Source: Chrysomallon squamiferum
Taxonomy: Eukaryota > Mollusca > Gastropoda > Neomphalida > Peltospiridae
Length of the DNA: 64,000 bases
Assembly: GCA_012295275.1 (NCBI GenBank)
Contig: CM022673.1
Coordinates: forward strand, 3,629,605 to 3,693,604
Direction of reading: 5' to 3'
Each line of letters begins with the position of its first letter. The stretch's first letter is position 1. Position numbers and translations under genes: made by a program. Of the stretch, positions 14,014 through 29,780 are shown one piece after another. The notes under the pieces were generated by a model. That model did not search any database. It was not told where the DNA came from and saw nothing but the letters and a program-made list of their open reading frames with translations.

Positions 14014-17000
14014 CACCTCTGAAATAAAAATGAAATGAAACAAATAAGCAATCAAAGTTGAAATAAAATGAAATCAGTTAAGCTAAAACAACGTAAAATA
14101 AATAACAAATATAAAATGAAAATAAAATGACAACAACTTGTTTTTATACATTCAAACTAAACTGGACCAACTCATATCATATCACATATCAAAATCAAAT
14201 CAAACTGAATCAGATTAAAACATGTTATGACAGTTTAGTAATTTCAGTGTTTCTCCACTCACCAGTGATCTGATGTTGATGACTTTGCCTGGATTTGGCA
14301 GTGGACGACCGAACGAGGCAGCCAAAAGTTCTTGTGCCAAATCCAGAGAAACTTTTCTTTTCTTCTCAACCTCATTCAGCAACTACAGATGAAAACAATT
14401 TCTCAGACTTCCAAAACACATTCAACAAACAACAAATAATGAAATAATGAAATAATGAAACATCAGATTAAAAATCAAAGCATAAGTTAACATTTATTAC
14501 ACAAAAAACTTCATATATTTAATGTACACAATAAAAAAACTTTTTTTTTTTTTTTTTTTTTTTAGTTTTTCTGTTGAGGAAGTACAGTTGTTTTTGTTAA
14601 CTACTTTCATCCATTTTATTAGCAATGAATATTCTAAATCTAAAATGACAACATGTAATCCATAATTTGATTATACATGTTAAAATATGTTTTTATAATG
14701 ATGCTTTCAGGAAGAGAAAATGAACAAGCAAGATGTTTTTAAAACAAGCATTCTAGTACCATCACATCAGCTAATTTTCCAAACTACAGATAATAATAAA
14801 AAATCATAATACAGAAGAAGAAATATTTTACTTGCTTACTAACTGTTAGAAAAGAACACTTCAACATTTTAAACCTCAACATTAATTTTGGAGCTGCAGT
14901 TGGAATGGTATATAATGCAGAAATAATTACATAATATTGGAACTAATACTCTGTGTATATCATTAGCTACAGAAACTGTTCAGATTCAGCACTGTTCTGA
15001 TTTTTTAAGTTAAAAACAAAAATGAATACACTTACAGAATTATACATGTTAAATGCATCAACAGGACTGATGATACAAATAACCTCTGGTAGCTTCGATT
15101 CCGGAGGCTGTCGAAAAAGAATTTAAAAAAAATAAAGAACAATGGTTTATTGATCTGAAATGAATTAATAAATTACAATAATCACTAATACATTTAGCAG
15201 TTTCAAATAATTTTATATTATTCCAAACAACTGTTTTAATATTGGATGCCTAACTTTGATAAAAAAAATAAAAACAAAAATTAAATTTAAAAAATATTAT
15301 TTTCTCCTTATAACAATTACATATAGATGTTAATAATTTAAGAAAAAAATTAATAGTAATTTCTGTATTATTTTCTTATTATTATCATAATTATATATAG
15401 ATGCATTACAAAATAAATTTTAATAGTTTCTTTATATTTTCTTATTATTATCATAATTATACAATTATATATAGATGCACATACATATCTCAAATCTCTA
15501 TCTACTTATATATATTTCTGACAAAGCAGATTAGAGTAATTAAAAATTAATAATTAAAAATGTATTACAATTTATTTAGTATTATTAATTTATCTCACCT
15601 GAGTTCGTCTACAATAACCATACACCTTTCCTCCATCTATATTCGTCAGCACAAAATGATACGATTCACTGCAGGTAAAACATAATTAAAAAATGTATTT
15701 ACTGTAACATTCAAAACTAATTTGCAGTAAAACAAATTAAATATTTTAAATCATAATTTTGTTCTAAACATCACTTTGTGTATTATCATTAATTTATTAC
15801 TGTTTTTCTATGACTATTATTGGAATATATAAAATAGTTCTACACATCATGACATATATTGTTTTTACTGTTATTAATTGCTTGTAATAATGCACTCTTT
15901 GATGTTTTTTTGTTGTCATTGCATATAAATAAATTACATGTAGCTTATCTGAACAACTCAAACTGACAATTATTTATTTACTTACTTATTTATTTATTTA
16001 TCTAGCTATCTATAAACTGTAGCAACCCATTTGTAAAGAATTATAATTTATTTTTTAAATGCAATGGACAACCACTTGAATGATATCAGTTCAACTCGTA
16101 CATTTTACAATAATAAAAATCTCTGATTTATGAATTTCCTCTCTGGCTTAGTTACTAATTTATTGTGAAAAGGTAAACACACACCTGACTGATGTTCCTG
16201 TTGATTCAAACTCAGCAGCATCAGGAAAACAGAACAATGGCACTGACACGTTACTGTCAACCTGAAACACAAAACAAACAAAATTCATATTTAAACACAT
16301 CACATTAATCATAAACAGTAACATATTTATTGATATATAAAACATTAAAATAATAAACTAATTAAAAATAAAACCTAAACATTTTCTAAGCATTACAAAT
16401 GATTTTTTTTTTTTTTTTTTTGCTGATGATTAAGAATGTTGATTATATTAACCAAATATAGTAATTAATTTAGTAAAAGAATAAAATAGTACCCAAAAGT
16501 ATTTCAAAATGTACTAACTAGGAACAAATCATTTAAAGACTTTTCATACATTAAAATTAATTTTCATTATTTTTTTTTTTAAATTAACCTTTGCTAATAA
16601 TCAAGCATGTCAGTTACACAACAAGACTATAAACAAAAGTCTGCTGGCTGTAAAAAATTTTCATCTTTCTGGTATACAGGATTAAAAAGAAATATTATGA
16701 CTGAATGATGCAGCAGTTTTTGTCAATGATTAACTCTTAGTAAATAAAACTAATAAATGAATAAGTAATTGGCAAATATTTTTTTTTTATTACAAACACT
16801 GACTTTTATAACAAACATAATGCCTTCTAACTTTCTACTTTTTACCTTTGATAAAGTTATTTGAATAGGAAATATTTATGAATGTACATTTATAGGGCTA
16901 TAGAGGTATAGAGTTTAAATATGAAGTCTTATAATAAACAAGAAGTTTTAATATGATATCTAATTAACAATAAAAAGTTTAATATTAATTAAATTTCTAG

Positions 17001-19550
17001 CAGACTTAATAATCTTAGAGTGTTGGGATTTATTATTTTTATTAATATTTTTATTTATATATATATTTTTTTGTTTTGTTTTGTTTTGTTTAATGAATTT
17101 ATCTAATTTAATACTGTAAAGAGCACAACATAATATGATTTGATAAATGCACGGTCACAATAAAGATTAATTAAATTTTAATCAGTGAGGAATTCTGTCT
17201 AACTTACTTTTTCTTTCTACAGTTAAGTATTTATTTATTTAAATAAATAAATAAAAATATAAATAAATAAACAAACAAAAATGTGCTAATTAAATAAACA
17301 GAAGAAAATAAATAAAAATAAATTAAATTACAAGACAATATTTCTGAAAGTTTTTATCATAAGGCCATAATAAGCAGCAAAACATAAAAAAAAAAAAAAA
17401 AATGTTTTTAAATAATAATAACACATGTCATCCATCTGAAATAATCCACAAACAAACATATCCACTTTAATCTTTGACAGTAACAAAATAATCTCACATC
17501 AACAAGAAAAGATGAAACTCTAACCAGTTTAAAACTGCAAGAAGTCTGTTAAGGAAAAAAAAATATATATCAGACTAACATACAAATATTGAGTTTCACT
17601 CTATGAATGATTAATCTATGACCATGATACATTATGAATGAATTTGTTGCAGATGATTTTTTCCTGTAAGCAAGATATAACACAATCAGCTTGAGAAAAA
17701 ACAGGGGATTTAATACCAAACATGCAGGATGGATGCAGATATATTTTCATTGATTCCATTACTTCTTGAATGCCAATAACAATGAAAAACATGCCAAAAT
17801 TGAAAGTAACTATGTCTTAAATATAATGCAAATACAAAATATCTCACAATGCCATGCAGAAATAAATATATAAATAAATGCTGGGTTTATTTTTAGGGGT
17901 TTTTTTTTGTTTGTTTGATTGGTGTATTTTTGAAGGGGTTGTTGTTTTTTGTTTGTTTTTTCTTTAGCTTTTTTGTTGTTGTTTGTTTTGTTTTAGATGC
18001 AGGCATATATAAAAATAAATAACATGCAATGAAATAAATAGATTATAAATAAATAAGTAAATAAATAAATAAATAAATAATAAACCATGGCCACATACAT
18101 ATACAACAGCCAGCTTACCATGTTGCTACAAGTAAAAAGATGGCCGTCACTATTCACTTTATATGTTCTCTGTGGAACAAAGAACAGAAACAGGCCTCAA
18201 GTTAAAGTGTTTAACAGCTGAACATCAGCTTAATAATAATAATTCACTGAAACAGTAAATATAAGTTTGTCTGCAGAGCAAGCAGAACAAATATCAGATT
18301 TGATACCAGACAATTATTATTGAAGACATTTACATCTTTAGCATATAAAGTATTTATCTATAGAAGTATACTATTTCAGCAGTTTCAAAATGTTTCATGT
18401 TATTTTGAACATTTAAGGTTTTTCAGAATTCTTGTTAATTTTAATCTAATATATTACAACAGCTCCCATCTGCTATTATAAATTTGCTGAGTTTTTTGTT
18501 TTTCTTAATATTTCAAGGTAACATTTGTAAACTGTGGCTTTCATTACTTGGCAGGGAACTTGTATGGAAAATGCAGGCACAGTTTAATAACACTGATAAA
18601 TGTTACTACACAAATACTCAACTCAAACATACAAAGCAAGATATTATTTAAAAAAAACACAGAGCAAGCAAATTATTATTATGTGATGAATGTTACCACA
18701 AAAAAACATTTTATATGTTACAATGTCTTATCTAAATTTTATTTGTATAATGTTTATTACTAATAGAGAACTTTTGACTTGTTCAGGTATAATTATTGAA
18801 TCATCTCTGAAATGTTTTTATTCTCAGCGATTTGATTGGTCAGTTACATAAGGGAGAGCAATTTGAACATGAAACCAGTCTAATACCAGTACTATTCATC
18901 TAGCCAAACAATACAAAAAAAAAAAAAAAATGTAAAATAAAAAAAAAATAAAAAAAAATTAAATTAAAAAAATTAAAATTAAAAAATTTTAAAAATTTTA
19001 AAAATTTAAAATAAAATAAAATAAAATAATATAATATAAGCAAAACTTATTTTGTTTGCAGTGTTAAATCAACAGCAAAGTGAATAAAGATTTTATTTAG
19101 TTTCCATATGATATTTGACTAAGCTTTAAAACAGATAAATTTTACTTTAACACCATTCAATATTTATTAGTATTATAACTGAAAATAAGAGATTCAGTAA
19201 TTAGAAAACTTAGTTAGTTGGAATTTTAGTAATGCTATCAAAAAAAGAAGGAAAAAAAATGAAAGATAAAATAATACTAATAATGGAAGTTAACAGTTAG
19301 ACAATTAACCAGAAGGAAAAATTCATTCAAACATTAACAGCCTGGGATTAATGAACAGGTGTGAAATATGCTAATTAAACTCACAATTTCAGGAAACTTG
19401 TGAATGATGTAAGGTTTGTAACCTTGTCCCCCAGGTGCTCCTTTCAGTCCCACCACTAGGGCGTACTCAAACAGCTGAGGGTAGATCTTGGACATAAACT
19501 CATTTTTCTTTCTGATGCTCTGGTACTGAAAATTTGAAAATAATAACAAC

Positions 19551-19585
<35 letters not shown>

Positions 19586-21074
19586 GGATAAGGATGATGA
19601 TAATAATTATGGTGATTATTTTGATGATGATGATGATGATGATAGTGTTTCCCCCTATGCAGGAATAGGAGGGCAGCCCACCCTGCCGCATTTTGTCACT
19701 GCCCTTCGCCCAAAATTCAGAAAATGCCTGCCAATAATTACTGCAATATTGACTCTGTAGCTTTTAGCTCACAAAAGTTTAACTATGAGACCATGTCAAT
19801 TGTGCCCTTTTGAAGACAGGTAATAATGAAAAAATGCCCCCTTTTGTCTACATATGCCCTGTCCCTTTTTCAGTCTGGGTGAAGCAATATGGCAATTATA
19901 ATAATAATAATAATAATCATAAATTGGAATAAGATAAAACAGACAATACAATAAATTTTAAATATCATATTTTAATAAAATAGTAGACATTTACTTAAAA
20001 ATTCTTTAAATTCATAAAAAAAAAACTGTCACATACACATACACATATGCAAAATAAGCTCACAGTCAATGGCTGAGGTAATTAAATATGTAGCTGTGCA
20101 GAGATAAAGAGTAATACGACACAACTACAACAGGATTATATTGTGATACACAAATACATTCGTTTACTCATTGTTTTTTATTTGATACTGCTTACACACT
20201 TAAATGTTTTATTATCTCCTTGGTAATATCAAACTGTTATATATTATTAGCTGTTAGATCAGTAGGGGATGCGTCACTGAGCAACTGCTTTTAAAAGTTG
20301 ACAGATACTTTTGTGCTGTTTTAAAGTTAACTGAAAGATGGGTGTGAGATGTTTGGACAACAGTTCAAATTTCAGTATTTTACATAGTTGAGCCCCGTGC
20401 AAAGATCTAGAGTCTGTTTGACATAATAAGACAAACATGTACATTCACATTCTCCTTGATTACTACAGCTTAGTGAAAACAAACACGTTATGTCCTATGG
20501 ATTTAGAATATATTTCACACACTGACAAAAACATATACATATTTATAAACAGGAATAGTATTACAAGTTTCATATACTCACACAGACAAACATGTATTTA
20601 TAAACAGGATTACGTTTACTCATACTTACTGTTTTTGCCTTGACAGTGCTCACATACGTTACTCTTCTCATTATCTCCTGATGGTCAACAGAATCATCAG
20701 AATCCACTGAAATAAAAATAAAAAAAGCATTAAATTTACTATCAAATAAATCAAACAGAATAGGAAAGAGGGATTAATCAGCTATTGAAAAGAAAAAAGA
20801 AAGATAATTAGATGAGTTAGTGAAACAGTGACAGAGATGACAAAGTAAAAGAATATACAGATGTTTGTGTGGAACAAGTGTAAGAATGAGTTTTGTGTGT
20901 ATGTGAGTGTGATAGTGAATGCGTGTGTATAGGTATGTGAGTGTGATAGTGAATGTGTGTGTATAGGTATGTGTGAGTGTGAGTGTGGATGTGGGTGAAT
21001 GTGAGCAGAAGAGAAGGGTGAGTGTTAGCCTAAGTACAGTGTATACATGCATATGACTGTGAGTGTATATGCAT

Positions 21075-21122
<48 letters not shown>

Positions 21123-24100
21123 ACTGTGCATACATATACAAATATATGTGCATATCAGTGAAGTATGTGAAAAAGTGAGAGAAGAGATAAAAAAAGAGAA
21201 GAATCAGTGAGTCTGAGAGGCAAGATGAAGGCACAGAGCAAAAGAAAGATGGAGACACGAAGGGAATGTGCAGAAATAAGAGCAACACAGGAAAGAAAGG
21301 TTAAAGGTAATTTTGTTTTAAGACTATTACAACTCTGTCATAATGTACAACCTGACAATGCATCCAGGTCACCAGCATTTTCATCTGAATCAATGTCCTG
21401 GTCGCGCTTTACATACTTCTGAAGAGCTGCAAACGCATCATTCAACTTCTGCTTAATCTGAAATTAAAACAAAATTACATACTGATAATTTCTTTTTAAT
21501 ATTACTTTTAATTTATTCATTTTAATTTTTGTGATATCTTTTTATTTTAATATTTTATCTTTTGAAAGATTTAAAAAAAAAAAAAAATCTTAAAATTGGG
21601 AGCAAAAATTCCAGAAATAACATAATTTTCTGCTGACTTACAGAGCTTCTCAAGAAGGACAACTCTAAGAATATTACCTGATTCAGCTTTCTCTTGTTTA
21701 CTTTTGTTGGATCTTGTTCCTGAACTGGAACCGATCTTTGTTGACCTTCTGATCCAAATCTTTTACGAAATCCACCCAGTCTGCCTCTAAATCCTGTTCC
21801 CTCATTAGACTTTAATATTAAAACAAATTCATAAATGAACACCAAATGTTTAATTATAATTTAACTATTTAACTATTTATTTAACCATATTCTCTTTTTA
21901 TTTTTTTTTTCTTAATGGATATATGTCACACAGTAATATTGTTTAAAAATAAATAAATCTTAAATTATTAAGTGCAAAGATTGCTCTTTATTAACAAAAT
22001 AAAAAATATTTTAGGATTTTTTAATATCACTTCAGCTAAATTTTAAACATTAAACAATTATTAATAAATAAATAAAAATTACTAACGACATATTAAACAA
22101 ATATTAACACATAAACAAAAAATACTAAATATAAATTAAAAAAACAAATATATAATACTAACCATATATTAATATATAAATAAATAACACAAACGAACTA
22201 TTAAACAAATATTAATAAACAAACAAAAAATATAACCGTATATTAAACAAATATTAATCTATACAAACAAATAATACTTACCATAGTTTTGTCTAATGCA
22301 TGTTTATCAGCATGTTTCTTCACAAAAGCGTGTGGAACGGCATAACCTTCTTCATCAACATACGCTTCATAACGGTCATCATTAAATTTGTTGAAACCAA
22401 TGGAAAGTTTGGGATCAATGTACACAGGGATATCATCACAGGTCTTAATGGAACAAAGGTTATCGGAACTGAAACTTTTGCGTAATGGAAATCGTTGAAG
22501 AGGTTTACGTGTCAGTTCATCCACAGCTGCTAAGACAATATTCCGAGGTCCAATGTCTGTTTCTTTAATTTCCTCATAATCATGCCTGACCATCTTTGGA
22601 GAGGTCTTTTCTGGCGTCGGCAGTTTTGGCCTAGTTTTGGCAGGGCTGTTTGGCTGAGAAAAACTCATGATATCAGTTGCTATGGAAAATGGACGTTTTT
22701 TTGGCAATGGGGGCCTAAAAGGTGGAGGTGGACGACAAATAACAGAGTCATCCTTTGTTTGTTGTTGTGCTTGTGCTTGCTGACTTTCAAATAATGATGA
22801 CATTCTTTCTTTAACTGATTTGAAAGAACTCTCTTCAGTGTCTTTTCTGGAAGATTCATAAATTTCATTGTCAATCAGCTCAACTTCCTTCATTTTTTTA
22901 ATCTTTGTCTCAATATAGACATCATGAGCACCTGTTCGTGGTGGTTTCTGGGGTGGGAGTGGAGGCAGTGGTGCTGATGTTTCAAAAGTCTTTTTTCTTG
23001 CATCTGAAGATACACAAGATGAAGCTGAAGAAATAGGTTTCTCAGGAAGATTTAATTTCTTTGGTTTCAATGCACTTTCTGCATGTGGTGTATTTTTTGC
23101 TTTAAACTGAGTGTTACACTCAACCCAAATTGGAGTATACTCGTACTCACTGGCACAACCTATGCTGTTCTGTCGCCTTGACCTTGGCCTTGGTTTTGGT
23201 GGTTGTGAAGGTCTGGGTGGAGCTGGTGCAGATTTTGCTTGAATTATTTTACTTGATTCTTGACTCTGCTTGTTTATATTTTCAAACATTTTTCTTGCTT
23301 CTAAAACACCAGGCATTGTTCCATCAGAATCTTTTGGGCCATTTTCCTTCTCACCAAGTGAATCCATTTGCGAACCAGAAAGTTTTAAGGGCTTTTTGTC
23401 ACAACTTTTGTCATTTTCTGCTTTTTTTGAATCAACATCTGCCTGGATATTAAAGACATCTTTTGTCCTTGACCTCTGACCTGTGTTGTCAGATCTTTCA
23501 AGAACAGATTGATCAGTTTTCTTGGGCTTGGCAATACACTCATTAGTCCTGGACTTCGGAACAGGCTTGTCTCTTTCAGTTGCATCTGTTACTATAGGTT
23601 TTTTTCTATCACAACCAGGCATTTCAGGCTTCACAACATTTTCACTTTTAACACACTTCACATCTGCTGTTTTCTCTTCTGCACCCTGGCCAGCTGTCAG
23701 CCATTTTGGTTTCACTGATTTTGTAACGTTTGATGAGACATCTTCTTCTTTTTTCGACTCTTGATCTTGCAAAGCATCTTTACGCTTCATCAGCCAGGGA
23801 TTCACGGGGTGAGCTTCGTTTGCTGTATCTGTGTTTTCAGGACCAGAATAATGCTTTAATTTCTGCTGTGTCTTTGAAAAGTTCTGATGAACAGAAGTCG
23901 GTGGGTCTGGTGGAACAGTCACTGGTTGTTTCTTGACAGGTGTTGATCTCAGAGCCTGAGTCTGATGAGTCCCAGGCTGAGATGAACTGTTCTTATGTTT
24001 CAGATTGACAGACGGTGAGGACTCGTGTTGTTTACCTGATTTCTGTTTTCCACCTTCGGGCTCAAATATTTTCTTAATATTCTCCATTTGACCTGCAGGT

Positions 24101-24138
24101 AAATTTCTAATACTTGGTGCATGGGTTAATTGAGCCAT
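9641..24138 (-). CDS. DENND2: DENN domain-containing protein 2 (DENND2A-D type Rab GEF), 17 coding exons
   Basis: Members of the DENND2 family are guanine-nucleotide exchange factors for Rab GTPases (Rab9 group) acting in endosome/Golgi trafficking. Coding exons, 5' to 3' on the minus strand: 24138-22282, 21809-21678, 21457-21352, 20706-20630, 19525-19385, 18169-18119, 16261-16185, 15668-15599, 15107-15036, 14382-14263, 13846-13784, 13411-13305, 12768-12591, 11879-11756, 10640-10521, 10308-10182, 9741-9641 (stop). The predicted protein is about 1170 residues. Residues 1-619 are a disordered, proline-rich N-terminus with SH3-ligand-like stretches (PAPPRPSQPPKPRPR, RPPPPFRPPLPKKRPF). The tripartite DENN module follows. 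uDENN shows QLFEYALVVGLK and PLFCFPDA, cDENN shows FGRPLPNPGKVI and ERRVLICSKHLSSLSHTIHA, and dDENN shows ETQMFEVFI. The start has A at -3 and G at +4. All junctions keep phase except exon 15/16, where one extra base gives a stop (see findings). The assignment to DENND2 is firm, but the A/B/C/D subtype is not resolved. Confidence 0.93.
9779..9920. repeat. AT-rich trinucleotide microsatellite (TAA/ACA) in last DENND2 intron
   Basis: Near-pure TAA repeats with interspersed CAA units lie just upstream, on the minus strand, of the last DENND2 coding exon. Long leucine- or isoleucine-rich reading frames here are repeat artefacts. Confidence 0.9.
10052..10115. repeat. CATAA pentanucleotide repeat
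   Basis: About a dozen CATAA units run through the intron between DENND2 coding exons 16 and 17 and decay into ATAAT-like units on the right. Confidence 0.85.
10521..10640 (-). CDS. DENND2: DENND2 coding exon 15 with apparent one-base insertion
   Basis: This exon encodes the dDENN-side segment SEAFMRLFVETVGHFGEHI. Its length is 120 nt, entering at phase 1 and ending at phase 1 before a GTATGT donor. The next exon (10308-10182) clearly needs phase 0 (KERFIAEAATKGIRQ). Removing one base in the A4 run (TTTT on the plus strand, 10529-10532) would restore the frame and a better match to vertebrate DENND2. As written, the spliced codon is TAA. Confidence 0.75.
11118..11789 (-). repeat. 41-bp minisatellite, 16 units, spanning DENND2 exon 14 splice donor
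   Basis: The array is strictly periodic. The base pair complementary to the donor GT recurs every 41 bp from 11139 to 11754 (15 steps, 16 copies). On the gene strand each unit is the last 33 nt of exon 14 (coding the C-terminal INMCKIDA part) plus the first 8 nt of the intron (GTCAGTAT). Only the unit at the right edge belongs to the continuous coding exon (11756-11879). Units differ mainly at one position (TTTATACTG, TTTACACTG or TTTAAACTG), and the variants are clustered in blocks, which indicates recent tandem expansion. Confidence 0.95.
19551..19642. repeat. TAA and GAT trinucleotide repeats beside DENND2 exon 5
   Basis: A TAA tract (to about 19584) and a following GAT-rich tract lie immediately upstream, on the minus strand, of the acceptor of DENND2 coding exon 5 (19525-19385). 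Confidence 0.85.
20890..21122. repeat. GT-rich region and (GT)n microsatellite in DENND2 intron 3
   Basis: Imperfect GT-rich minisatellite-like sequence, including a repeated phrase of the type GAGTGTGATAGTGAATG, leads into a pure GT run at about 21077-21122. All of it is intronic. Confidence 0.85.
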
Positions 24139-24298
24139 ATTTCTAGTTTTGAATGTGACCAGACATTTTCAGTGACTGAGCACATTAGTATCTGTGACAC
24201 CATCAACATCTTATAGCCATCCAACATTTTAAAAATAATTCATGTTCCCATTTTGTTTGATTTTCTATTTTCATTTTCCATCATGTTTAGGTATGAAT
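24139..24298 (-). other. DENND2: DENND2 5' UTR part of first coding exon
   Basis: Read on the minus strand, a polypyrimidine tract and CAG acceptor end at 24299, so exon sequence runs from 24298 into the ATG at 24138. This leader contains additional upstream ATGs. A possible upstream noncoding exon lies to the right and ends at a CACAGACAG/GTGGGA donor, with its last exon base at 25073. The splice sites are visible but the transcript is inferred. Confidence 0.5.
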
Positions 24299-24448
24299 CT
24301 GAAAAACAAGAAAGTAAAAACATTTATTACAAATATTTTGAAATGTTTTTTTAAATGATGCTTTTAATTAATCTATGAACAAACATGATTTATATCTAGT
24401 CTCAAGTTTCCTAAATGTCTAATGCTAAACATAACAGGCTTACTGCTT

Positions 24449-24607
<159 letters not shown>

Positions 24608-25072
24608 TTGTGTGCAGGTTACAGGGAGAAGTCGCATCTTAAAAAGTCACCTTGAAATAAATACTGTCTTCCTGTTTCAAGAACAATCAATTAACACATT
24701 AATGAACCTTCAAAAGTAACTATGTTGATTTCATGATTTCCGAGTAATATTCTTACGAACATTGTTGATTTATGACTCTCACCAATTTATGGTCCAATAG
24801 ATTGAAAATCAAACGGGTTAACACAATGATTAATAGTATAATCGGCTATTTAATAGTGAATATAATGTCGCAATCCATGCATTCTTTCAGAACAGTCAAC
24901 AGCCGAACAGGGCCAATACGGATGTCAAAGCAGCAAAACAAAAACATTTCAATCAGTCGAAATCAAAACCTAACTACAGAAATCAAATTTCACACAGAAA
25001 ATTAATTTGACTTAACACAGTGATAACGATATCATTAAAAAAAAGATGAAGAAAAAAAGATACCATTCCCAC

Positions 25073-25150
25073 CTGTCTGTGATCGTTCGGGTAAATCTAA
25101 CGAACTACAACACAGAAGATGTAACACTATTTACTTCCTCTTTCTTTCGG
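25073..25150 (-). other. DENND2: Candidate noncoding first exon of DENND2
   Basis: The minus-strand sequence ends in a good donor (ACAG/GTGGGA) at 25073/25072, about 770 bp upstream of the acceptor at 24299. The transcription start is not identifiable, so the right boundary is approximate. The exon would sit about 0.4 kb from the divergently transcribed RPL27A start. Confidence 0.35.
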
Positions 25151-25570
25151 TACAATTCAACCATGATCGGTAGTTTTCGATAGTAATAACAAAATATATA
25201 TATCTAAAACTACTAGTTAAACCGCCATTGCAATTTATTTTTTGTTTTACAAAGAGAATGATATTTTTGGAAATATTTTATTTAATGTACATTTTAAAAT
25301 CATGCATTTTGTTACATCTCTACAGATACACTATTTTGATCATTATTTTATTTATAAATTAATTATAGGTTATATTAGTATCATTTAGTCTTTTGTTTTA
25401 ATACTTCTTTGGAATAAATTACATTACATTTATTATTAATTATTTGATTGGATATCTTTTTAATTTTTTGTCTATATTAATATTAAGCAATATTATTTTG
25501 TTTTTATTATTATTATGTGGAAAAATATGCGTAAATATATATTGTTTTCTTGGTAATATTTTTGATAGAA
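25151..25570. promoter_or_regulatory. Divergent promoter interval between DENND2 and RPL27A
   Basis: About 0.4 kb separates the candidate 5' end of DENND2 (minus) from that of RPL27A (plus). No clear TATA box is placed at either end. The head-to-head arrangement suggests a shared bidirectional promoter, which is inference from gene orientation only. Confidence 0.4.
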
Positions 25571-25608
25571 CTTCCGTATCCGGTCTTTTCGTCGTGGGAT
25601 TTCCTATC

Positions 25609-25611
<3 letters not shown>
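25571..25611 (+). promoter_or_regulatory. RPL27A: RPL27A 5' TOP-like leader and start codon
   Basis: Pyrimidine-rich stretches (CTTCC at 25571 and CTTTTC at 25585-25590) lie 20-40 nt before the ATG at 25609. This is typical of the terminal oligopyrimidine leaders of ribosomal protein genes, which couple their translation to TOR signalling. The exact transcription start cannot be read from the sequence. Confidence 0.5.
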
Positions 25612-27836
<2,225 letters not shown>

Positions 27837-27851
27837 ACAGTATACATAAAA

Positions 27852-27857
27852 AATAAA
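27852..27857 (+). terminator. RPL27A: RPL27A poly(A) signal
   Basis: AATAAA lies 16 nt after the TAG stop, followed by a T-rich region, as expected for the very short 3' UTR of a ribosomal protein mRNA. Confidence 0.75.
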
Positions 27858-28780
27858 CAAATTACAACAAATTTTATTTTATTTGCTTGTCTGTTCATAA
27901 ACTGTTGGAAATACTGTGCCTATAGTTAGTTTGTGAAAGCTTGAATTTCAATCACATTAAGTGGGTTTTTTTTTTTAAATAATGGTATCAGAAGTATTTT
28001 GTACTTCCCAGGTCTTGTCAACCAGGTGCCAGTTCCATCATTATTTAAAAAGTTTTTGTAAGTAATAAAAGGACACTAATTGGTTTCTTCAAGAAATTTC
28101 TTGAATTTAGAATTACAAACTGAATACATTTTATAAAGAAAAATAATTTGTTTGATATTATTAAATATATTTGGGCACAGAAAAATATTTGGTTTTAGCT
28201 GCTTTATTTGTAAACCCATTATTTAGAAAGTTGTCAGATTTATTTTTAAAAAAAATCAAAAAAACACACACACACCCCGATTTTCTTGTTAACTACAGAA
28301 TAGAATGTTCTGTATTTTTGCCAGTATCAAGTCTGTGTTTTTAATGTGGGAAATGTAATGAACGTATTTAATGGGTTATTTTTGGCTTTAATACTTTCAC
28401 TCCTTTACCAGTGTTGCAAATGTCTATAAATGAAAGTATAACGCGCATGCTATTTTGTAACCCACGTCCAGTGTTACCTAGGAGCCACTTCCAAGCAGAT
28501 TTGCTAAAAATAAAATGCAGAGTAAGCATTTCAGAGAAGGATATAGCAATATAAACATAAGAATTGATTTTATTATTATTGTTAACTTAATCGCCGTTTT
28601 AACAAATCACCATTTCACTTTCATTAATTTATATATGTGTATATGTATGAATATATATGTGTGCGTGCGTATGTGTTACAAAATCCTATAACGTGATTTG
28701 TTAGTTCCATTTCGTAAAATACTACTGCCACTATTAGCTTCTTATTCTACTATAAATGCCTGGGGCAATAAATCGGTTAA
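27858..28780. other. Intergenic, no gene recognised
   Basis: AT-rich sequence with no coding signal. A slightly more CpG-containing patch occurs near 28440-28490 (GCGCATGC), and a GTGTGCGTGCGTATGTG stretch near 28660. Confidence 0.6.
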
Positions 28781-29230
28781 TTAGCCAAGTATCCTCGTGA
28801 CAGTGGACATATTTTGTTTAACGCAGTATAGAGTACACATCTGATACAAGTCGTACGTGACATTTTCGCGGCCGTCTCACTAAGGAAATATTTTACAACC
28901 GGTATTATATTTTATCACGAAACAAATACTTTTAAATTTCAGGATAATCATATAAATCTACTGAATGCTTATCTACTTCAGAAAACAACATATTATCTAT
29001 AAAAAGTAGACGGCATTATTTAAAACTTCGACAAATAATATTACAGTATTGTCGACGAGCGAAAAGTACCGGTTACCGTAGTTTATCAGATAAATCTGGT
29101 TTCGATTTCTTTAAAATTATTTCATGATAACTCGAATGGTTGTTAAATATTTATTGCTGTCAGATTTTTAAAAATTATTTTATATTTTTATTAAGCTTTT
29201 AGGTTGGTTTTTCAGTAATAAAAATTAACG
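28781..29230. repeat. Segmental duplication copy 1
   Basis: This segment aligns in direct orientation with 30895-31305. Shared blocks include TTTAACGCAGT, AAATCTACTGAATGCTTAT, TTATCTATAAAAAG, CTACCGTAGTTTA-like sequence, ATTTCATGATAACTCGAA and GGTTGTTAAATATTT. Copy 1 carries about 45-50 extra bases near 29160-29210 and lacks one short block present in copy 2. It is CpG-containing relative to its surroundings. Confidence 0.85.
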
Positions 29231-29674
29231 AAGAGTAACATCCCTTGACAAAATAGTTTTGAAACTAGTCTATTTACAAATTGGTGGACGTGACAGACAG
29301 ATTTTATGGGCGATATGAGTAGCTTCGTGGGAGGCTTTTAACTTTGACAACTAACATGTATAAATTTCGAATTAGATGGTACAATGGCCGTTTAAAACGG
29401 TCCGCTGAAATTTACAGCCGAATGGTTCAAACTAAAAATCATTGTATCAACTTGGACAAAGTCTCTGCGACTCGTATCCGAGGGTTTACATAACGCCAGA
29501 CTAAACGACTATCTTGTAAAAAGTACAAACAAAACATTTGACATGGATTCCATATGAGCATTTAAACGTTTGAAAAGTTATAAATATTTCCAGGATGGAT
29601 ATGTGCAAGGGCTTATGTCCACGACCGTAAAATACCATTCTATCTGTTGTAGATTTTTGTTTACCTACAGAGCA

Positions 29675-29721
<47 letters not shown>

Positions 29722-29780
29722 AAGTGCATAATATATTTATATATGCACTTAAGACCTGGCTCTAACCCTTCGTATGGTTG

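Noticed and set aside
20774..21288. Thr-His repeat ORFs
   Set aside because: They are translation of the GT/CA microsatellite within a DENND2 intron.
22300..23936. Several plus-strand ORFs of 60-107 codons
   Set aside because: They are shadows of the large DENND2 coding exon on the other strand.
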